Below are positions 1 through 8,039 of a DNA stretch of 64,000 bases, piece by piece (the first letter of the stretch is position 1; every line of letters begins with the position of its first letter). The position numbers and the translations under genes were made by a program. The notes beneath the pieces were generated by a model that saw only the letters and a list, made by a program, of their open reading frames with translations, was not told the DNA's origin and did no database searches. The stretch is from Actinomadura macrotermitis (GTDB taxonomy: Bacteria; Actinomycetota; Actinomycetes; Streptosporangiales; Streptosporangiaceae), in the NCBI RefSeq assembly GCF_009604375.1, contig NZ_WEGH01000001.1, positions 1,426,001 to 1,490,000 of the forward strand, given 5' to 3'.

Positions 1-384
1 GGGCGGATAGTCCTCGCCGACCGGCACCCCCTCCGCCTCCACCCAGGCGTGCGCGCCGAAGGGCGGCAGGCGCCGCGCGCCCACGCACCAGGTGGGCCAC
101 CGGCCGTGCAGGCGGCACAGCAGGGCCGTGGCCAGGGACCGGGGCAGGCATCCCTCCCTGCCGCCGCACGCCAGGCTGACCGCGACCACGTCGTCGCGGG
201 CCGCCCGGGTCTGCGCCACGGTCGCCGGGCGGGCGCCGCGGCGCAGGGCGTCCAGTACGGCGCGGATGCGGCGGGGACGCTGGGTGGCCAGCAGCCGCGC
301 GGCGCCCACGACGACCCGCACCAGGATCCGGCGCCGGAACGGCACCGAGCGCGGACGGTGGTAGATGGCCTCCGGTGTGCTCAT
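1..384 (-). CDS. Lasso peptide B2 leader peptidase (partial)
   Basis: Transglutaminase-like cysteine protease of the McjB C-terminal/lasso B2 family, which cuts the leader from the precursor peptide. The reading frame starts at an ATG that overlaps the stop of the upstream gene (ATGA) and runs off the left edge after 128 codons, so the C-terminus is missing. The segment GGREGCLPRSLATALLCRLHG carries the presumed nucleophile Cys79. The later FGAHAWVEAEG segment carries the catalytic His112. Both match the family pattern. It is the last visible gene of a four-gene lasso cluster. A lasso exporter (D gene) would be expected beyond the edge, but that cannot be seen. Confidence 0.88.
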   Translation of the reverse strand, partial: MSTPEAIYHRPRSVPFRRRILVRVVVGAARLLATQRPRRIRAVLDALRRGARPATVAQTRAARDDVVAVSLACGGREGCLPRSLATALLCRLHGRWPTWCVGARRLPPFGAHAWVEAEGVPVGEDYPP

Positions 385-689
385 CGGGCCTTCCCCAGTC
401 GCCACCGGCGCGGGCCGCGCCGTCCCGCACCCTCCTCCTCGGCGAGCCCCGCCGCGCACAGTTCACCGACCAGGTCCCGCACGTCCTGCCGGGCGCTCGC
501 GCCGTCCACCGCGTACTCGTCGGTGAGCGACCGTACGGCGTCGTCGTCCGTGCCGCCGTTCAACAGGGTCCGCAGGATGATCGCGGCACTGGGATTGAGG
601 GTCCAGTACTGGTCGTGGTCCTCGTCGAGAAGGGCGATTCCGTATTCGGTGTCGGCGGTGAACACGCCGTCGCGCAGTTTGAGCGTCAT
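381..689 (-). CDS. Lasso peptide B1 / PqqD-family RiPP recognition protein
   Basis: 102-aa PqqD-like protein, the stand-alone RiPP recognition element that in split-B lasso systems binds the precursor leader and presents it to B2. The sequence has the family layout: a beta-rich start (MTLKLRDGVFTADTEYGIALLDE), the motif YWTLNPSAAIILRTLLNGG and a helical end with DVRDLVGELCAAGL. It sits 12 nt after the cyclase gene and overlaps B2 by 4 nt, so translation is probably coupled. Length is slightly above the usual 80-95 residues because of a basic C-terminal tail. Its likely ligand is the YxxPxL motif in the precursor leader at 2595-2705. Confidence 0.9.
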   Translation of the reverse strand: MTLKLRDGVFTADTEYGIALLDEDHDQYWTLNPSAAIILRTLLNGGTDDDAVRSLTDEYAVDGASARQDVRDLVGELCAAGLAEEEGAGRRGPRRWRLGKAR

Positions 690-701
690 GATCGGTCTCC
701 C

Positions 702-2513
702 TCAGGCGGGGATGGCGGCGGCCTCCTGTGCGCGCAGCCACACTTCGCATGCCACGGTCTGGAACAGCGCGTCGAACTGCAGGTCCGGGGGCAGCGGCCG
801 GGAGCACACCTCCCGCAGCGCGTCCGCGTCGATCAAGCCCATGCGGGCCAGCCGCGAGTCCTCGCACAGGGCCAGCAGCTCGCCCCGCTGCTCCCGCAGC
901 CCTGTCTCCACCGCGTGGTCGCCGCTGTCCTTGGTGTGGCGGGTGAGGGACTCGCCGGGGACGATCCCGCGCATCGCCTCGACGATGAGCGGCTTGTACC
1001 GCCAAGGGGTGATCCTGTCCTGCGGCCGCACCGCCAGGCCGGCCTCGACCACGCGGTCGTCGTAGTACGGGGCGGCGACGGCGAGCCCGAGCGGGGCGGT
1101 CATCTGGCCGAGCTGCCGCACCATGCGGGCCGAGCCGCCCATGGCCTCCAGCTCGACGTGCTGTCCGCGCGTCCCGGCCAGCGGCTCGGCGGTCCGGGCC
1201 GCGGCGCGGATCAGTTCCCGCACCGCCCGCACCGTGTCCGGTGTCACCCACGGGGGCAGGCGCGGCGGTGTGCCCCAGCCCAGGGTGGGCGTCTCCAAGG
1301 GGGGCGGCGGGTCGGTGAGCCCGTCGCCGGCCCGGGCGAGCCACGCCCGGTAGGTGCTGCCGTCCCGCAGCTGCCGGAGCGTCTCCCGGTACGGCCACGG
1401 GCGCTGGGCGGCGAAGCCGCGCACGCGTTGCCACGCGACCCGGGGGTGCGTGCGCATCAGCGTGTGCAGGTGCGCGGGCGAGCCGGCGAGCAGCTCGTCC
1501 CCGCCGAAGCCGGTCAGGTGCAGCGTGGAGCCCTGTGCCGTGGCCAGCCGGGGGATGGCCAGCCAGCGGTCGCGCTGGGCGGCGACCGGGCTCGGCTCGT
1601 CGAGGTGGTCGCCGGTCTCCCGCATGCCCGCGTACACGGGCGGCACCTGGTCGCCGGGCATGACGTGGTGCTCGACCTCGTTCCCGAGCCCGGCGACCGT
1701 GCGGCGGGCCCAGGCCGCGTCCTCGCCCATGGGGTCGAGACCGTCGGAGGTGTAGGCGATGACCCGCCTGCCATTCCGGGCGGCAAGGGAGCACAGCGAG
1801 GTCGAGTCCAGCCCGCCCAGGTCGCAGCTCACCACGTCCCGCCCCTGCAGACGGGCCTCGACCGCGGCGGACAGCGCCTCCCGCAGCGCGGGTGCGCCCT
1901 CGGCCATCGGCACCACCGGCTCGGGGGCGGTCCACCACGCGACGGTCCGGGGCCGGCCGGCCTGGTCGAGCACCAGGTAGTGGGCGGGCCGGAGAGCCGT
2001 CACCGGACGCCAGACCGGCTCGCCGGTCACCGGATGCATCCCGAACGTGTTCAGCAGGTGGACCGCGAGCCGCTGCTCGTCGACGTCCGCCTCCAGCAGG
2101 CCGGCCAGCACGTCGGCCCGGTCGGCGGCCACGGTGACGTCGCCGACGCGGGCATGGAACAGCCTGCGGAGGCCGGTGACGGTCCCCTGCGCGCGTACGC
2201 ATCCGGCGACCGAGGCGGCGAGGTGCGCGCTCCCGGTCAGGGACCTCGCCAGCGCGTCCAGGCCGGCGATCGTGTCCGTCCGGCGGGCGGCCGCGGCGAG
2301 CCGCTCGGCGGTGACCGCGTGCTCCCCCACGACCGCGATCTTCACCCGGCCCGCCTCGCCCACGGCGAGCGTGCCGGGAGACCAGTGGCCCAGCAGCCAG
2401 GGCCGGCCCGACGGGTGGGCGATCTCCTGGACCTCTTGCGCGCGGCCGCGCAGCGCGGCGCCGGCGGGGGCCGCCGCGGCGCAGTCCGGCAGGACGACGA
2501 ACCAGTCGGCCAT
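702..2513 (-). CDS. Lasso macrolactam synthetase (asparagine synthase homologue, C protein)
   Basis: 603-aa asparagine-synthetase-like enzyme, the lasso cyclase that adenylates an Asp/Glu side chain of the core and forms the macrolactam with the core N-terminus. The ATP pyrophosphatase signature appears as LGGLDSTS near residue 237, with downstream FGGDELLAG and YYDDRVVEAGL typical of the synthase domain. The N-terminus is Met-Ala-Asp, without the Cys2 glutaminase nucleophile, as expected for lasso C proteins that do not use glutamine. The start has a good ribosome site (AGGAGAG). It lies 81 bp after the precursor gene, separated by a strong hairpin. Confidence 0.92.
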   Translation of the reverse strand: MADWFVVLPDCAAAAPAGAALRGRAQEVQEIAHPSGRPWLLGHWSPGTLAVGEAGRVKIAVVGEHAVTAERLAAAARRTDTIAGLDALARSLTGSAHLAASVAGCVRAQGTVTGLRRLFHARVGDVTVAADRADVLAGLLEADVDEQRLAVHLLNTFGMHPVTGEPVWRPVTALRPAHYLVLDQAGRPRTVAWWTAPEPVVPMAEGAPALREALSAAVEARLQGRDVVSCDLGGLDSTSLCSLAARNGRRVIAYTSDGLDPMGEDAAWARRTVAGLGNEVEHHVMPGDQVPPVYAGMRETGDHLDEPSPVAAQRDRWLAIPRLATAQGSTLHLTGFGGDELLAGSPAHLHTLMRTHPRVAWQRVRGFAAQRPWPYRETLRQLRDGSTYRAWLARAGDGLTDPPPPLETPTLGWGTPPRLPPWVTPDTVRAVRELIRAAARTAEPLAGTRGQHVELEAMGGSARMVRQLGQMTAPLGLAVAAPYYDDRVVEAGLAVRPQDRITPWRYKPLIVEAMRGIVPGESLTRHTKDSGDHAVETGLREQRGELLALCEDSRLARMGLIDADALREVCSRPLPPDLQFDALFQTVACEVWLRAQEAAAIPA

Positions 2514-2544
2514 GACCGTCCTCTCCTGGCGCCCGGAATCAGAA

Positions 2545-2582
2545 GACGGGGGCTGCGGAAACCGCTACCGCAACCCGCCGTC
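2545..2582 (-). terminator. Intercistronic hairpin after lasso precursor
   Basis: GACGG at one end pairs with CCGTC at the other, enclosing a second GC-rich stem (GCGG/CCGC) around a TAGCGGTTT loop. It lies between the precursor stop and the cyclase start, with no T tract. It is more likely an attenuator or mRNA-stabilising hairpin that raises precursor expression over the enzymes than a full terminator. Confidence 0.5.
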
Positions 2583-2594
2583 TCAGGGGCTTGC

Positions 2595-2705
2595 TCACAG
2601 GCTGAACCGGAGGGCGAGGAGCCTTTCGGGGCCTCTGTTGGTGCCCAGGCCGGTCCTGCGGAAGCTACCTGCCGCGGTAAGCGTCGGACGCTCGTAAACA
2701 CGCAT
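2595..2705 (-). CDS. Lasso peptide precursor (A protein)
   Basis: 36-aa precursor, too short for usual gene finding. The leader is MRVYERPTLTAAGSFRRTG. It contains the B1-binding motif Y4-x2-P7-x-L9 followed by G13 and F15, and Thr18, which falls at the penultimate (-2) leader position required by B2. The predicted core is LGTNRGPERLLALRFSL (17 aa), with an 8-residue ring between the Leu1 amine and the Glu8 side chain and a 9-residue basic/hydrophobic tail. If cleavage is one residue earlier, the ring would be Gly1-Glu9. A near-perfect ribosome site (AAGGAGGTG) lies just upstream of the ATG. The cyclase, B1 and B2 follow directly. Confidence 0.93.
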   Translation of the reverse strand: MRVYERPTLTAAGSFRRTGLGTNRGPERLLALRFSL

Positions 2706-2870
2706 GGTGTACACCTCCTTCCGTGCCTTGGGTGAACTCCCGTTACCTCAAGAGTTCATGCCCAGCACATCTATATCCAGCCTAGGCCTAATTTCCGTTA
2801 CCACAATTCGGCTCCCTTCAAATGTTCCATGCAAGACCTTTAATCACTCTATGAAGTCGGCGGTTCTCCC
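2706..2870 (-). promoter_or_regulatory. Lasso cluster promoter region, AT-rich with direct repeats
   Basis: The stretch before the precursor is clearly richer in A/T than its surroundings. On the minus strand a TATAGAT -10-like element lies about 64 nt upstream of the start (2769-2775). The 8-mer CCGTTACC occurs twice on the plus strand, at 2740-2747 and 2795-2802, 55 bp apart and on either side of the -10-like element. This looks like a regulated promoter. No convincing -35 was found. Confidence 0.45.
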
Positions 2871-3326
2871 CTTCGGACGGCAGGCCGCCCAGCGAGCGGA
2901 CTTCCCGATGAGGCTGCGGCCTCGGCCCCGCAACTACCGGATCGGCCAGGACACCGGCGCGGCGCCACCAACGACGGACCGGCAGCGGCCGCCGTACGCT
3001 TCTGTGCCCACGACAGTCCCCGGCCGCGCCCGACTTTTAGAACGGTTCCACGATTACGGACGGCCGCCGGAATCTCCGGTGGAATTGTCATGGTACGAAG
3101 GAATGCGGTCCCGACGAGCAGGACACTGCGAGCCGCGGGACGCCTGCGCCAGCCCCGCGCCCGGAGCCTGCCCGCCGCCGTACCCACGGGGCGGCGGGCG
3201 GCCTCGGCGGGCACCCGACCGGACGGGCATCCGCGAAAGATCGTTCCGGAGCATATTTGATCAATGGTCCGTCGACATCGACATAGCGGCTGGGAAACCA
3301 CTCTGATAACAATTCGGGAGCCGGGG
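2871..3326. other. Gene-free stretch between the lasso cluster and the next gene
   Basis: About 450 bases with only short, low-quality open frames on both strands. No RNA gene, repeat or clear promoter was recognised beyond the lasso promoter to its left. It separates divergently transcribed units. Confidence 0.4.
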
Positions 3327-3764
3327 GTGTCCTCATGCCGTCCGCTGCTGGATGCTGCTGGCGTGAGTGCGACCCCGGAAGTGCGGACATCGCCGGCCGA
3401 CCGCACGATCCGGCACCTGAAAGGCTGGCCGGCCCTGCGGCTGTGCCGGGCCGACTGCGGCACCGGCAGGGCGTTCACGCTCGGCAGCGAGCAGATCCTG
3501 CATCTGCACGGACCGCACGAGGCCGAGCTCTACCTCACCGCGCCGATCGTGCAGCGCATCAACGGTGCTCTCGGAGAGTGCGCCATGGTCACGACGCGGC
3601 AGGGCAGCGGGTGGGTGCGGTTCCGGCTGGAGAGCGAGACCGACGTCGCGCTGCTGGTCTCCTTGGTCAGCGTGGCCATCAAGGCCAACACCGCGGCGGC
3701 GTCCTCCCCGTCCCGCCGGATAGCGCCCTGCTCACTGGGTATCCCTACATCGCGAAGAGAATGA
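3327..3764 (+). CDS. DUF5519 (luciferase-domain-like) family protein
   Basis: 145-aa protein resembling the small 'luciferase family' DUF5519 proteins of actinomycetes. The C-terminal half has the family pattern: a segment around EILHLHGPHEAELYLT-like text, then SGWVRFRLESETDVALLVSLVSVAIKAN, matching the usual ending in which a GWVxFR strand is followed by a helix. The family has no established biochemical role, despite its name. The GTG start is chosen for the GGGAG sequence six bases upstream; an ATG at 3264 lacks a ribosome site. The C-terminal tail after residue 125 is low complexity. It probably stands alone. Confidence 0.6.
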   Translation: MSSCRPLLDAAGVSATPEVRTSPADRTIRHLKGWPALRLCRADCGTGRAFTLGSEQILHLHGPHEAELYLTAPIVQRINGALGECAMVTTRQGSGWVRFRLESETDVALLVSLVSVAIKANTAAASSPSRRIAPCSLGIPTSRRE

Positions 3765-3798
3765 CACCGCGAACACCCAGGGAAAAGGGGATTCCGCC

Positions 3799-4017
3799 AT
3801 GGCTCAGGCAGGGGAGCCCGAGGTGCGCGAGCAGCAGGCCATGAAGGAAGTGACCCGCCGTCTCACCACCACCTTCGCCGATTCCCACCCGCCCGAACAG
3901 GTGACCCACACCATCGATGCGGTCTACCACCGCTTCGACGAGCGCCCCATCCGCGACTTCGTGCCGATTCTGGTCGAACGGCTCACCCGCGAACGGCTCA
4001 CCGCGTCGCGGCACTGA
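3799..4017 (+). CDS. Three-helix bundle dimerisation domain protein
   Basis: 72-aa acidic/basic helical protein resembling the short actinomycete 'three-helix bundle dimerization' proteins, which otherwise occur as the N-terminal domain of some protein-tyrosine-phosphatase-like and arsenate-reductase-like enzymes. Visible pattern: VREQQAMKEVTRRLTTTFADSHPPEQVTHTIDAVYHRFDERPIRDFVPILVERLTRERL, with the typical 'F...ip..V...v......F..a.vRdFVP.LVer' spacing. No catalytic domain follows, so this is a free-standing domain. A GC-rich hairpin closes the transcript. Confidence 0.65.
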   Translation: MAQAGEPEVREQQAMKEVTRRLTTTFADSHPPEQVTHTIDAVYHRFDERPIRDFVPILVERLTRERLTASRH

Positions 4018-4041
4018 GCCCCTCGGTACCGGCGCCCTTCC

Positions 4042-4083
4042 GTGATCGCGCGGTCTCGGTACCGCACGTGGCCGCGCGATCAC
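4042..4083 (+). terminator. Hairpin terminator
   Basis: Perfect 12-bp inverted repeat: GTGATCGCGCGG at 4042-4053 and its complement at 4072-4083, with an 18-nt loop. It lies 25 bp after the preceding stop codon. There is no T tract, as is usual in high-GC actinomycetes. Confidence 0.55.
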
Positions 4084-4157
4084 TCCCCCTTCCGTTCCGC
4101 TCAACGGCCTGACGAACCGCGGACCGGGAACGCAGGGGTGGTCGTAAGGTTGGCGGC

Positions 4158-5366
4158 GTGGAGGAGGCTACGGGCGATCTGGGTGACGTCACTCGCAAGC
4201 TCGCGAACATTCAGGCGATCACCGAGTCGTTCGCGTCCCTGGACGTCGACGAGTTCCTGAACGCCCTGCTGGAGCGGGTCCGCCACGTGCTCGACGTGGA
4301 CACCGCGGTGGTGCTGCTGCTGGACGAGCAGTCGCAGATGCTGGTGGCGACCGCGGCCAAGGGCATCGAGGAAGAGGTCAACCAGGCCGCGCACGTGCCG
4401 GTGGGGCAGGGGTTCGCCGGGCAGGTGGCGGCCGAGCTGCGGCCGGTGTACATCGCCGACGTCGCCAGCGCCGGGGTGTTCAACCCGCTGCTGGTGCAGC
4501 GCGGGCTGCACTCGCTGCTGGGGGTGCCGCTGATCGCGGAGAACGCGCTGGTGGGGGTGCTGCACGTCGGGACGCTGAGCCCGCGGCGGTTCACCGCCGA
4601 GGAGGTCGAGCTGCTGCAGCTGGCCGCCGCCCGCGTCGCGCTGGCGGTGCAGTCCCTGCTGCACCGCGCCGAGCGGGCCGGTGCGCTGGAGCTGCAGCGC
4701 AGCCTGGTGCCCGCCGCGCCGCCGGCCGTGCCCGGCCTGGAGCTGGCCGCCCGGTACCGGGCCGGGGCGGCCGCCGTCGGCGGGGACTGGTACGACGCGT
4801 TCACCCTGCCGTCGGGCGAGGTCGGCATCGTCATCGGCGACGTGGTGGGGCACGGGCTGAAGGCCGCGGTGGTGATGGGCCGGATGCGCAGCGCCCTGCG
4901 CGCGTACGCGCTGGAGACCACCGACCCGGCCGACGTCCTGGAGCGGCTGGACCGCAAGATCCAGCACTTCGAGCCGGACGCGACCGCGACCGTGCTGTAC
5001 GCGGTCTACGACCCGGGCACCGGCCGGATGCGCATCGCCTCGGCCGGCCACTGCCCGCCCGTGCTGGCCCTGCCGGGCGAGGAGGCCAGGCTGTTCGACA
5101 TCAAGGGCGGCGTCCTGCTCGGGTTCAGCGCCGAACACCGCAGGTCCACCACCCTCGCCCTGCAGCCGGGCGCCGCGTTGTGCTTCTACACCGACGGCCT
5201 GGTGGAACGGCGCGACAGCACCATCATCGCCGGCATCGGCCGCCTGTGCCGGGCCGCCTACGCCGGCGAACCCGAGGCGGTCAGCGCGGCCATCATGGCC
5301 GAGCTGATCGGCCGGACGCCTGCCGACGACGACGTCGCCCTGCTGGTCATGCGCCGCAAGCCCTGA
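4158..5366 (+). CDS. GAF-domain PP2C/SpoIIE-type serine phosphatase
   Basis: 402-aa soluble phosphatase of the RsbU/SpoIIE type, which in actinomycetes dephosphorylates anti-anti-sigma factors. The GAF sensor domain covers roughly residues 15-165 (ALLERVRHVLDVDTAVVLLLDE, GQGFAGQVA, GVPLIAENALVGVLHVG). The PPM phosphatase covers roughly 185-400, with the metal-binding motifs GGDWYDAF and GDVVGHGLKAA, then SAGHCPPVL and FYTDGLVERRD, and the final DDDVALLVMR. The start is GTG. It has no partner anti-sigma gene nearby. Its 3' end overlaps the end of the convergent peptidase gene by 20 bp. Confidence 0.9.
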   Translation: MEEATGDLGDVTRKLANIQAITESFASLDVDEFLNALLERVRHVLDVDTAVVLLLDEQSQMLVATAAKGIEEEVNQAAHVPVGQGFAGQVAAELRPVYIADVASAGVFNPLLVQRGLHSLLGVPLIAENALVGVLHVGTLSPRRFTAEEVELLQLAAARVALAVQSLLHRAERAGALELQRSLVPAAPPAVPGLELAARYRAGAAAVGGDWYDAFTLPSGEVGIVIGDVVGHGLKAAVVMGRMRSALRAYALETTDPADVLERLDRKIQHFEPDATATVLYAVYDPGTGRMRIASAGHCPPVLALPGEEARLFDIKGGVLLGFSAEHRRSTTLALQPGAALCFYTDGLVERRDSTIIAGIGRLCRAAYAGEPEAVSAAIMAELIGRTPADDDVALLVMRRKP

Positions 5367-7164
5367 GGTGATCGGTGAGGAAACGGGCGATCTCGCCGTA
5401 GGCCTTGAGCTCGTTGTCGCGGTTGGTGAAGCCGTGGCCCTCGTCGGGGAAGACGTCGTAGCGGACCTGGACACCCCGTTCGCGCAGGCGGGAGACGAGC
5501 TGGTCGGATTCGCTGCGGGGCACCCGCGGATCGCGGGCGCCCTGGAGGACGAACAGCGGCGCCGTGATCGCGCCGGCGTGGGTGACCGGGGAGCGCCGCA
5601 GGAGGAACTCGGCGTCGGTGTCGGGGTCGCCGAGGACGGTGCGCACGAGTGTCTTCCAGGTCGGCGGCGCGCCCTTGGCGAGGGTGACCAGGTTGGTGGG
5701 CCCGCAGATGGAGACGCAGGCGGCCCACGGGTAGGGCAGTCGGGCGACGCAGGAGAGCGCGGCGAAGCCGCCGTAGGAGCCGCCCATCGCGGCGATCCGG
5801 CCGGCGTCCAGGCCCGGGCGGGTGCGTAGATGGCGGACGGCGTGGTCGAGGTCGTCCAGGTCGATGCCGCCCCAGTCGCGGTAGATGAGCTTCTGGTGCG
5901 CGATGCCGTAGCCGGTGGAGCCGGCGATGTTCGGCGCGAAGACCGCGATGCCCTGGTTCAGCAGGTGCTGGTAGAGGCCCGAACGCAGGTAGCCGGGGCG
6001 TTCCTGGCCTTCGGGGCCGCCGTGGATCGACAGCACCACCGGGTGGGGGCCGGGGCCGCCGGGCCGGTAGAGCAGGGCGTGGACCTCCCTGCCTCCGGAC
6101 GCCGGGTAAGTGATCGACTCGGGTTCGACGGGGTCGATCACGCGCAGCGCGGGCGGACGGGCGTCGGTGAGGTAGCGGAAGCCCCCGGCGAGGTCGACGG
6201 CGGCCAGCTCGGTGGGGCGGGTGGCCGCGTCGATCAGCAGGACCGCTCCCCCGCCGTCGGGCGCCAGGGCCAGCGCGGTGATGACGCCCGGCGGCACGCC
6301 GGGGTGGATCACCGTGACGCCGTCGCGGCGCAGGTGCAGCACCGACCGCCCGGCCTCGTTGACCGCCCAGGCGAGCGTGTCGCCGGCGGCCTCCAGGAGC
6401 TCGACGTCCCAGTCGTACCGGGCCACCACCTCCAGGCCGTCCCGGTCCAGCGGCTGGAAGGCGGCGGCGGTGAACTCGCTCCACACGTTGGTGAGCAGGT
6501 AGAAGCCGCCGGAATCCGGCGCCCAGCCGCGCGGGGCGAAGATGCCCTGCCCGTGGCGGGCGGTGACGCAGCGCGCTTCGGAGGCCGGGTCGGTGAGGTC
6601 GACGAGGTAGGCGGCGACGTCGGTGTTGGAGGTGGAACCGGCGGCCAGCAGCCACCGTCCGTCCGGTGAGATGCCGGTGGGCTCGAACACCACGCCGTCC
6701 GGTGGGCTGATCCGCCGCTCGGTGCCCTCGTCCAGGTCCCGGACGAGGAGGTCCTGGACGGCCGGGTCCCGGTCGTTGGCGGCATAGGCCAGATACCGGC
6801 CGGTGGCGTCGAAGGGCGCGGCGGCCAGGATCCGCTGGCAGTCAGGGCCGCCGCCGATCTCGACGGGCTCAGCTCCGTCGGCCGCGGCGCGGTAGATCCG
6901 GTACTGCTCGTCGCCTTCAAGGTCGGCGGTGAAGACCAGGTCCTTGCCGTCGGGCGTCCAGGCGATCTGCCGGACGGCCCGTCCGGGCAGCTCGGCCACC
7001 CGCTGCGCCGGGCCGCCGGCGGCCGGCATCGTCCAGAGCCCGAAGTGGCCGCCGGCGTTGCCGGAGTAGGCCACCGTGCCCGCGTCCGGCGAGAGGGCGA
7101 GGGCCGGCTGGAAGCGTTGCCGGGGAACGAAGTCCAGGTACGTGTGCCGCGCCACGGCCTCCAT
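5347..7164 (-). CDS. Prolyl oligopeptidase family (S9) serine peptidase
   Basis: 605-aa cytoplasmic peptidase. The first ~340 residues form a WD40/PD40-like beta-propeller (repeats such as LAWTPDGKDLVFTAD and GISPDGRWLLAAGS). The last ~250 residues form the alpha/beta hydrolase. The catalytic Ser is in MGGSYGGFAALS, the Asp in GARDPRVPRSESDQLV and the His in DEGHGF, in the S9 order. The ATG is chosen for a GGAGGG ribosome site directly upstream. Substrates are probably short peptides. No operon partner is evident. Confidence 0.9.
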   Translation of the reverse strand: MEAVARHTYLDFVPRQRFQPALALSPDAGTVAYSGNAGGHFGLWTMPAAGGPAQRVAELPGRAVRQIAWTPDGKDLVFTADLEGDEQYRIYRAAADGAEPVEIGGGPDCQRILAAAPFDATGRYLAYAANDRDPAVQDLLVRDLDEGTERRISPPDGVVFEPTGISPDGRWLLAAGSTSNTDVAAYLVDLTDPASEARCVTARHGQGIFAPRGWAPDSGGFYLLTNVWSEFTAAAFQPLDRDGLEVVARYDWDVELLEAAGDTLAWAVNEAGRSVLHLRRDGVTVIHPGVPPGVITALALAPDGGGAVLLIDAATRPTELAAVDLAGGFRYLTDARPPALRVIDPVEPESITYPASGGREVHALLYRPGGPGPHPVVLSIHGGPEGQERPGYLRSGLYQHLLNQGIAVFAPNIAGSTGYGIAHQKLIYRDWGGIDLDDLDHAVRHLRTRPGLDAGRIAAMGGSYGGFAALSCVARLPYPWAACVSICGPTNLVTLAKGAPPTWKTLVRTVLGDPDTDAEFLLRRSPVTHAGAITAPLFVLQGARDPRVPRSESDQLVSRLRERGVQVRYDVFPDEGHGFTNRDNELKAYGEIARFLTDHLRACGA

Positions 7165-7242
7165 CGACCCTCCAGCCACCGTCGGTGATGATGCGCAGCT
7201 GGAGGGTAACAACCCCTGCATGATCGAAGCCGGGGATCGCGG

Positions 7243-7686
7243 TCAGTGCCAGTCGCTGATGCGCACGTCGTTGGGGCTGGGCTCCCCCTTGCCGGTTTCC
7301 ACGAGCCGCTTGAGGCTCATCAGGAAGGTCGCCCACTTGGTGCTGCAGTGGTTCATGAACTCGACCTGCTCGCGCCAGCCCTCGTGCTTGAACAGCACGA
7401 TCGTGTAGTCGCCCTCCTGGTGCAGGTCCCACTGCACGGTGGTGCCGACCCACTCCGGCGGGCCGTCCACGATGTCCCAGCGGACGCGCCGGCCCGCGTC
7501 GAGCTCGGCGACCTTCATGTCGAAGCCGCCCTGGGGGAACCGGAACTGGATCACGCCGCCGGGCGAGGTGTCGCCCGTGGTGTTCTCGGTCCACCAGCCC
7601 GACAGGCCGTCCAGGGTGGTGATCGCGTCGTACACCTGCTGCGGCGCGGCCTGCTCGACGCCGATGCGGTGCAGGATGTCTGCCAT
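7243..7686 (-). CDS. SRPBCC (AHSA1-like) domain protein
   Basis: 147-aa START/SRPBCC fold protein of the activator-of-Hsp90-like group. Typical strands and helices are seen: VEQAAPQQVYDAITTLDGLSGWWTENTTGDTSPGGVIQFRF and, at the end, ...STKWATFLMSLKRLVETG. These proteins have a deep hydrophobic ligand pocket, but the ligand is unknown. It is the third gene of an operon with an ArsR regulator and another SRPBCC protein, 14 bp after the regulator. Confidence 0.8.
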   Translation of the reverse strand: MADILHRIGVEQAAPQQVYDAITTLDGLSGWWTENTTGDTSPGGVIQFRFPQGGFDMKVAELDAGRRVRWDIVDGPPEWVGTTVQWDLHQEGDYTIVLFKHEGWREQVEFMNHCSTKWATFLMSLKRLVETGKGEPSPNDVRISDWH

Positions 7687-7700
7687 TTCGGTGTTCCTCT

Positions 7701-8039
7701 CTACTGCTGTGATTCGCGCTGGATGGTCTCGGCGATGCGCTTGATGCGCCGGAGGCGGCCGTCCCAGGCCTCGCCGACCGCGGTGAGCTGGGCGACGGCG
7801 CGCGCGAGCCGCTCCTGGTCGACGCGGTACCGCTTCTCGCGGCCGGCGGCGGTGGCGTGCACCAGGCCGGCCCGGTCCAGGACGGCCAGGTGCTTGGCCA
7901 CCGCCTGGCGGGTCACCGGCAGGTGCTCGCTGAGGCCGGTCGCGGTCCCGCCGCCCTCGTTCAGGAGCAGGTCGAGCAGCCGGCGCCGGGTCGGGTCGCC
8001 GACCGCCGACCACAGGTCGTCGTCCACCAGCACGCTCAT
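7701..8039 (-). CDS. ArsR/SmtB-family transcriptional regulator
   Basis: 112-aa winged-helix repressor. The recognition region reads GLSEHLPVTRQAVAKHLAVLDRAGLV, followed by the wing REKRYRVDQERL. There are no CxC or other metal-thiolate residues, so it belongs to the non-metal ArsR group that travels with SRPBCC/AHSA1 proteins. The ATG overlaps the stop of the preceding SRPBCC gene by four bases. Two matching palindromes upstream of the operon are probable autoregulatory operators. Confidence 0.88.
   Translation of the reverse strand: MSVLVDDDLWSAVGDPTRRRLLDLLLNEGGGTATGLSEHLPVTRQAVAKHLAVLDRAGLVHATAAGREKRYRVDQERLARAVAQLTAVGEAWDGRLRRIKRIAETIQRESQQ

Noticed and set aside
2342..2701. 119-codon minus-strand frame overlapping the precursor
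   Set aside because: Different frame from the 36-aa lasso precursor, runs into the cyclase gene and has no recognisable features; the short ORF has the ribosome site and motifs.
375..2735. 786-codon plus-strand frame over the lasso cluster
   Set aside because: Antisense shadow of the cyclase and B1 genes; composition is Arg/Gly/Pro-rich with no domain.
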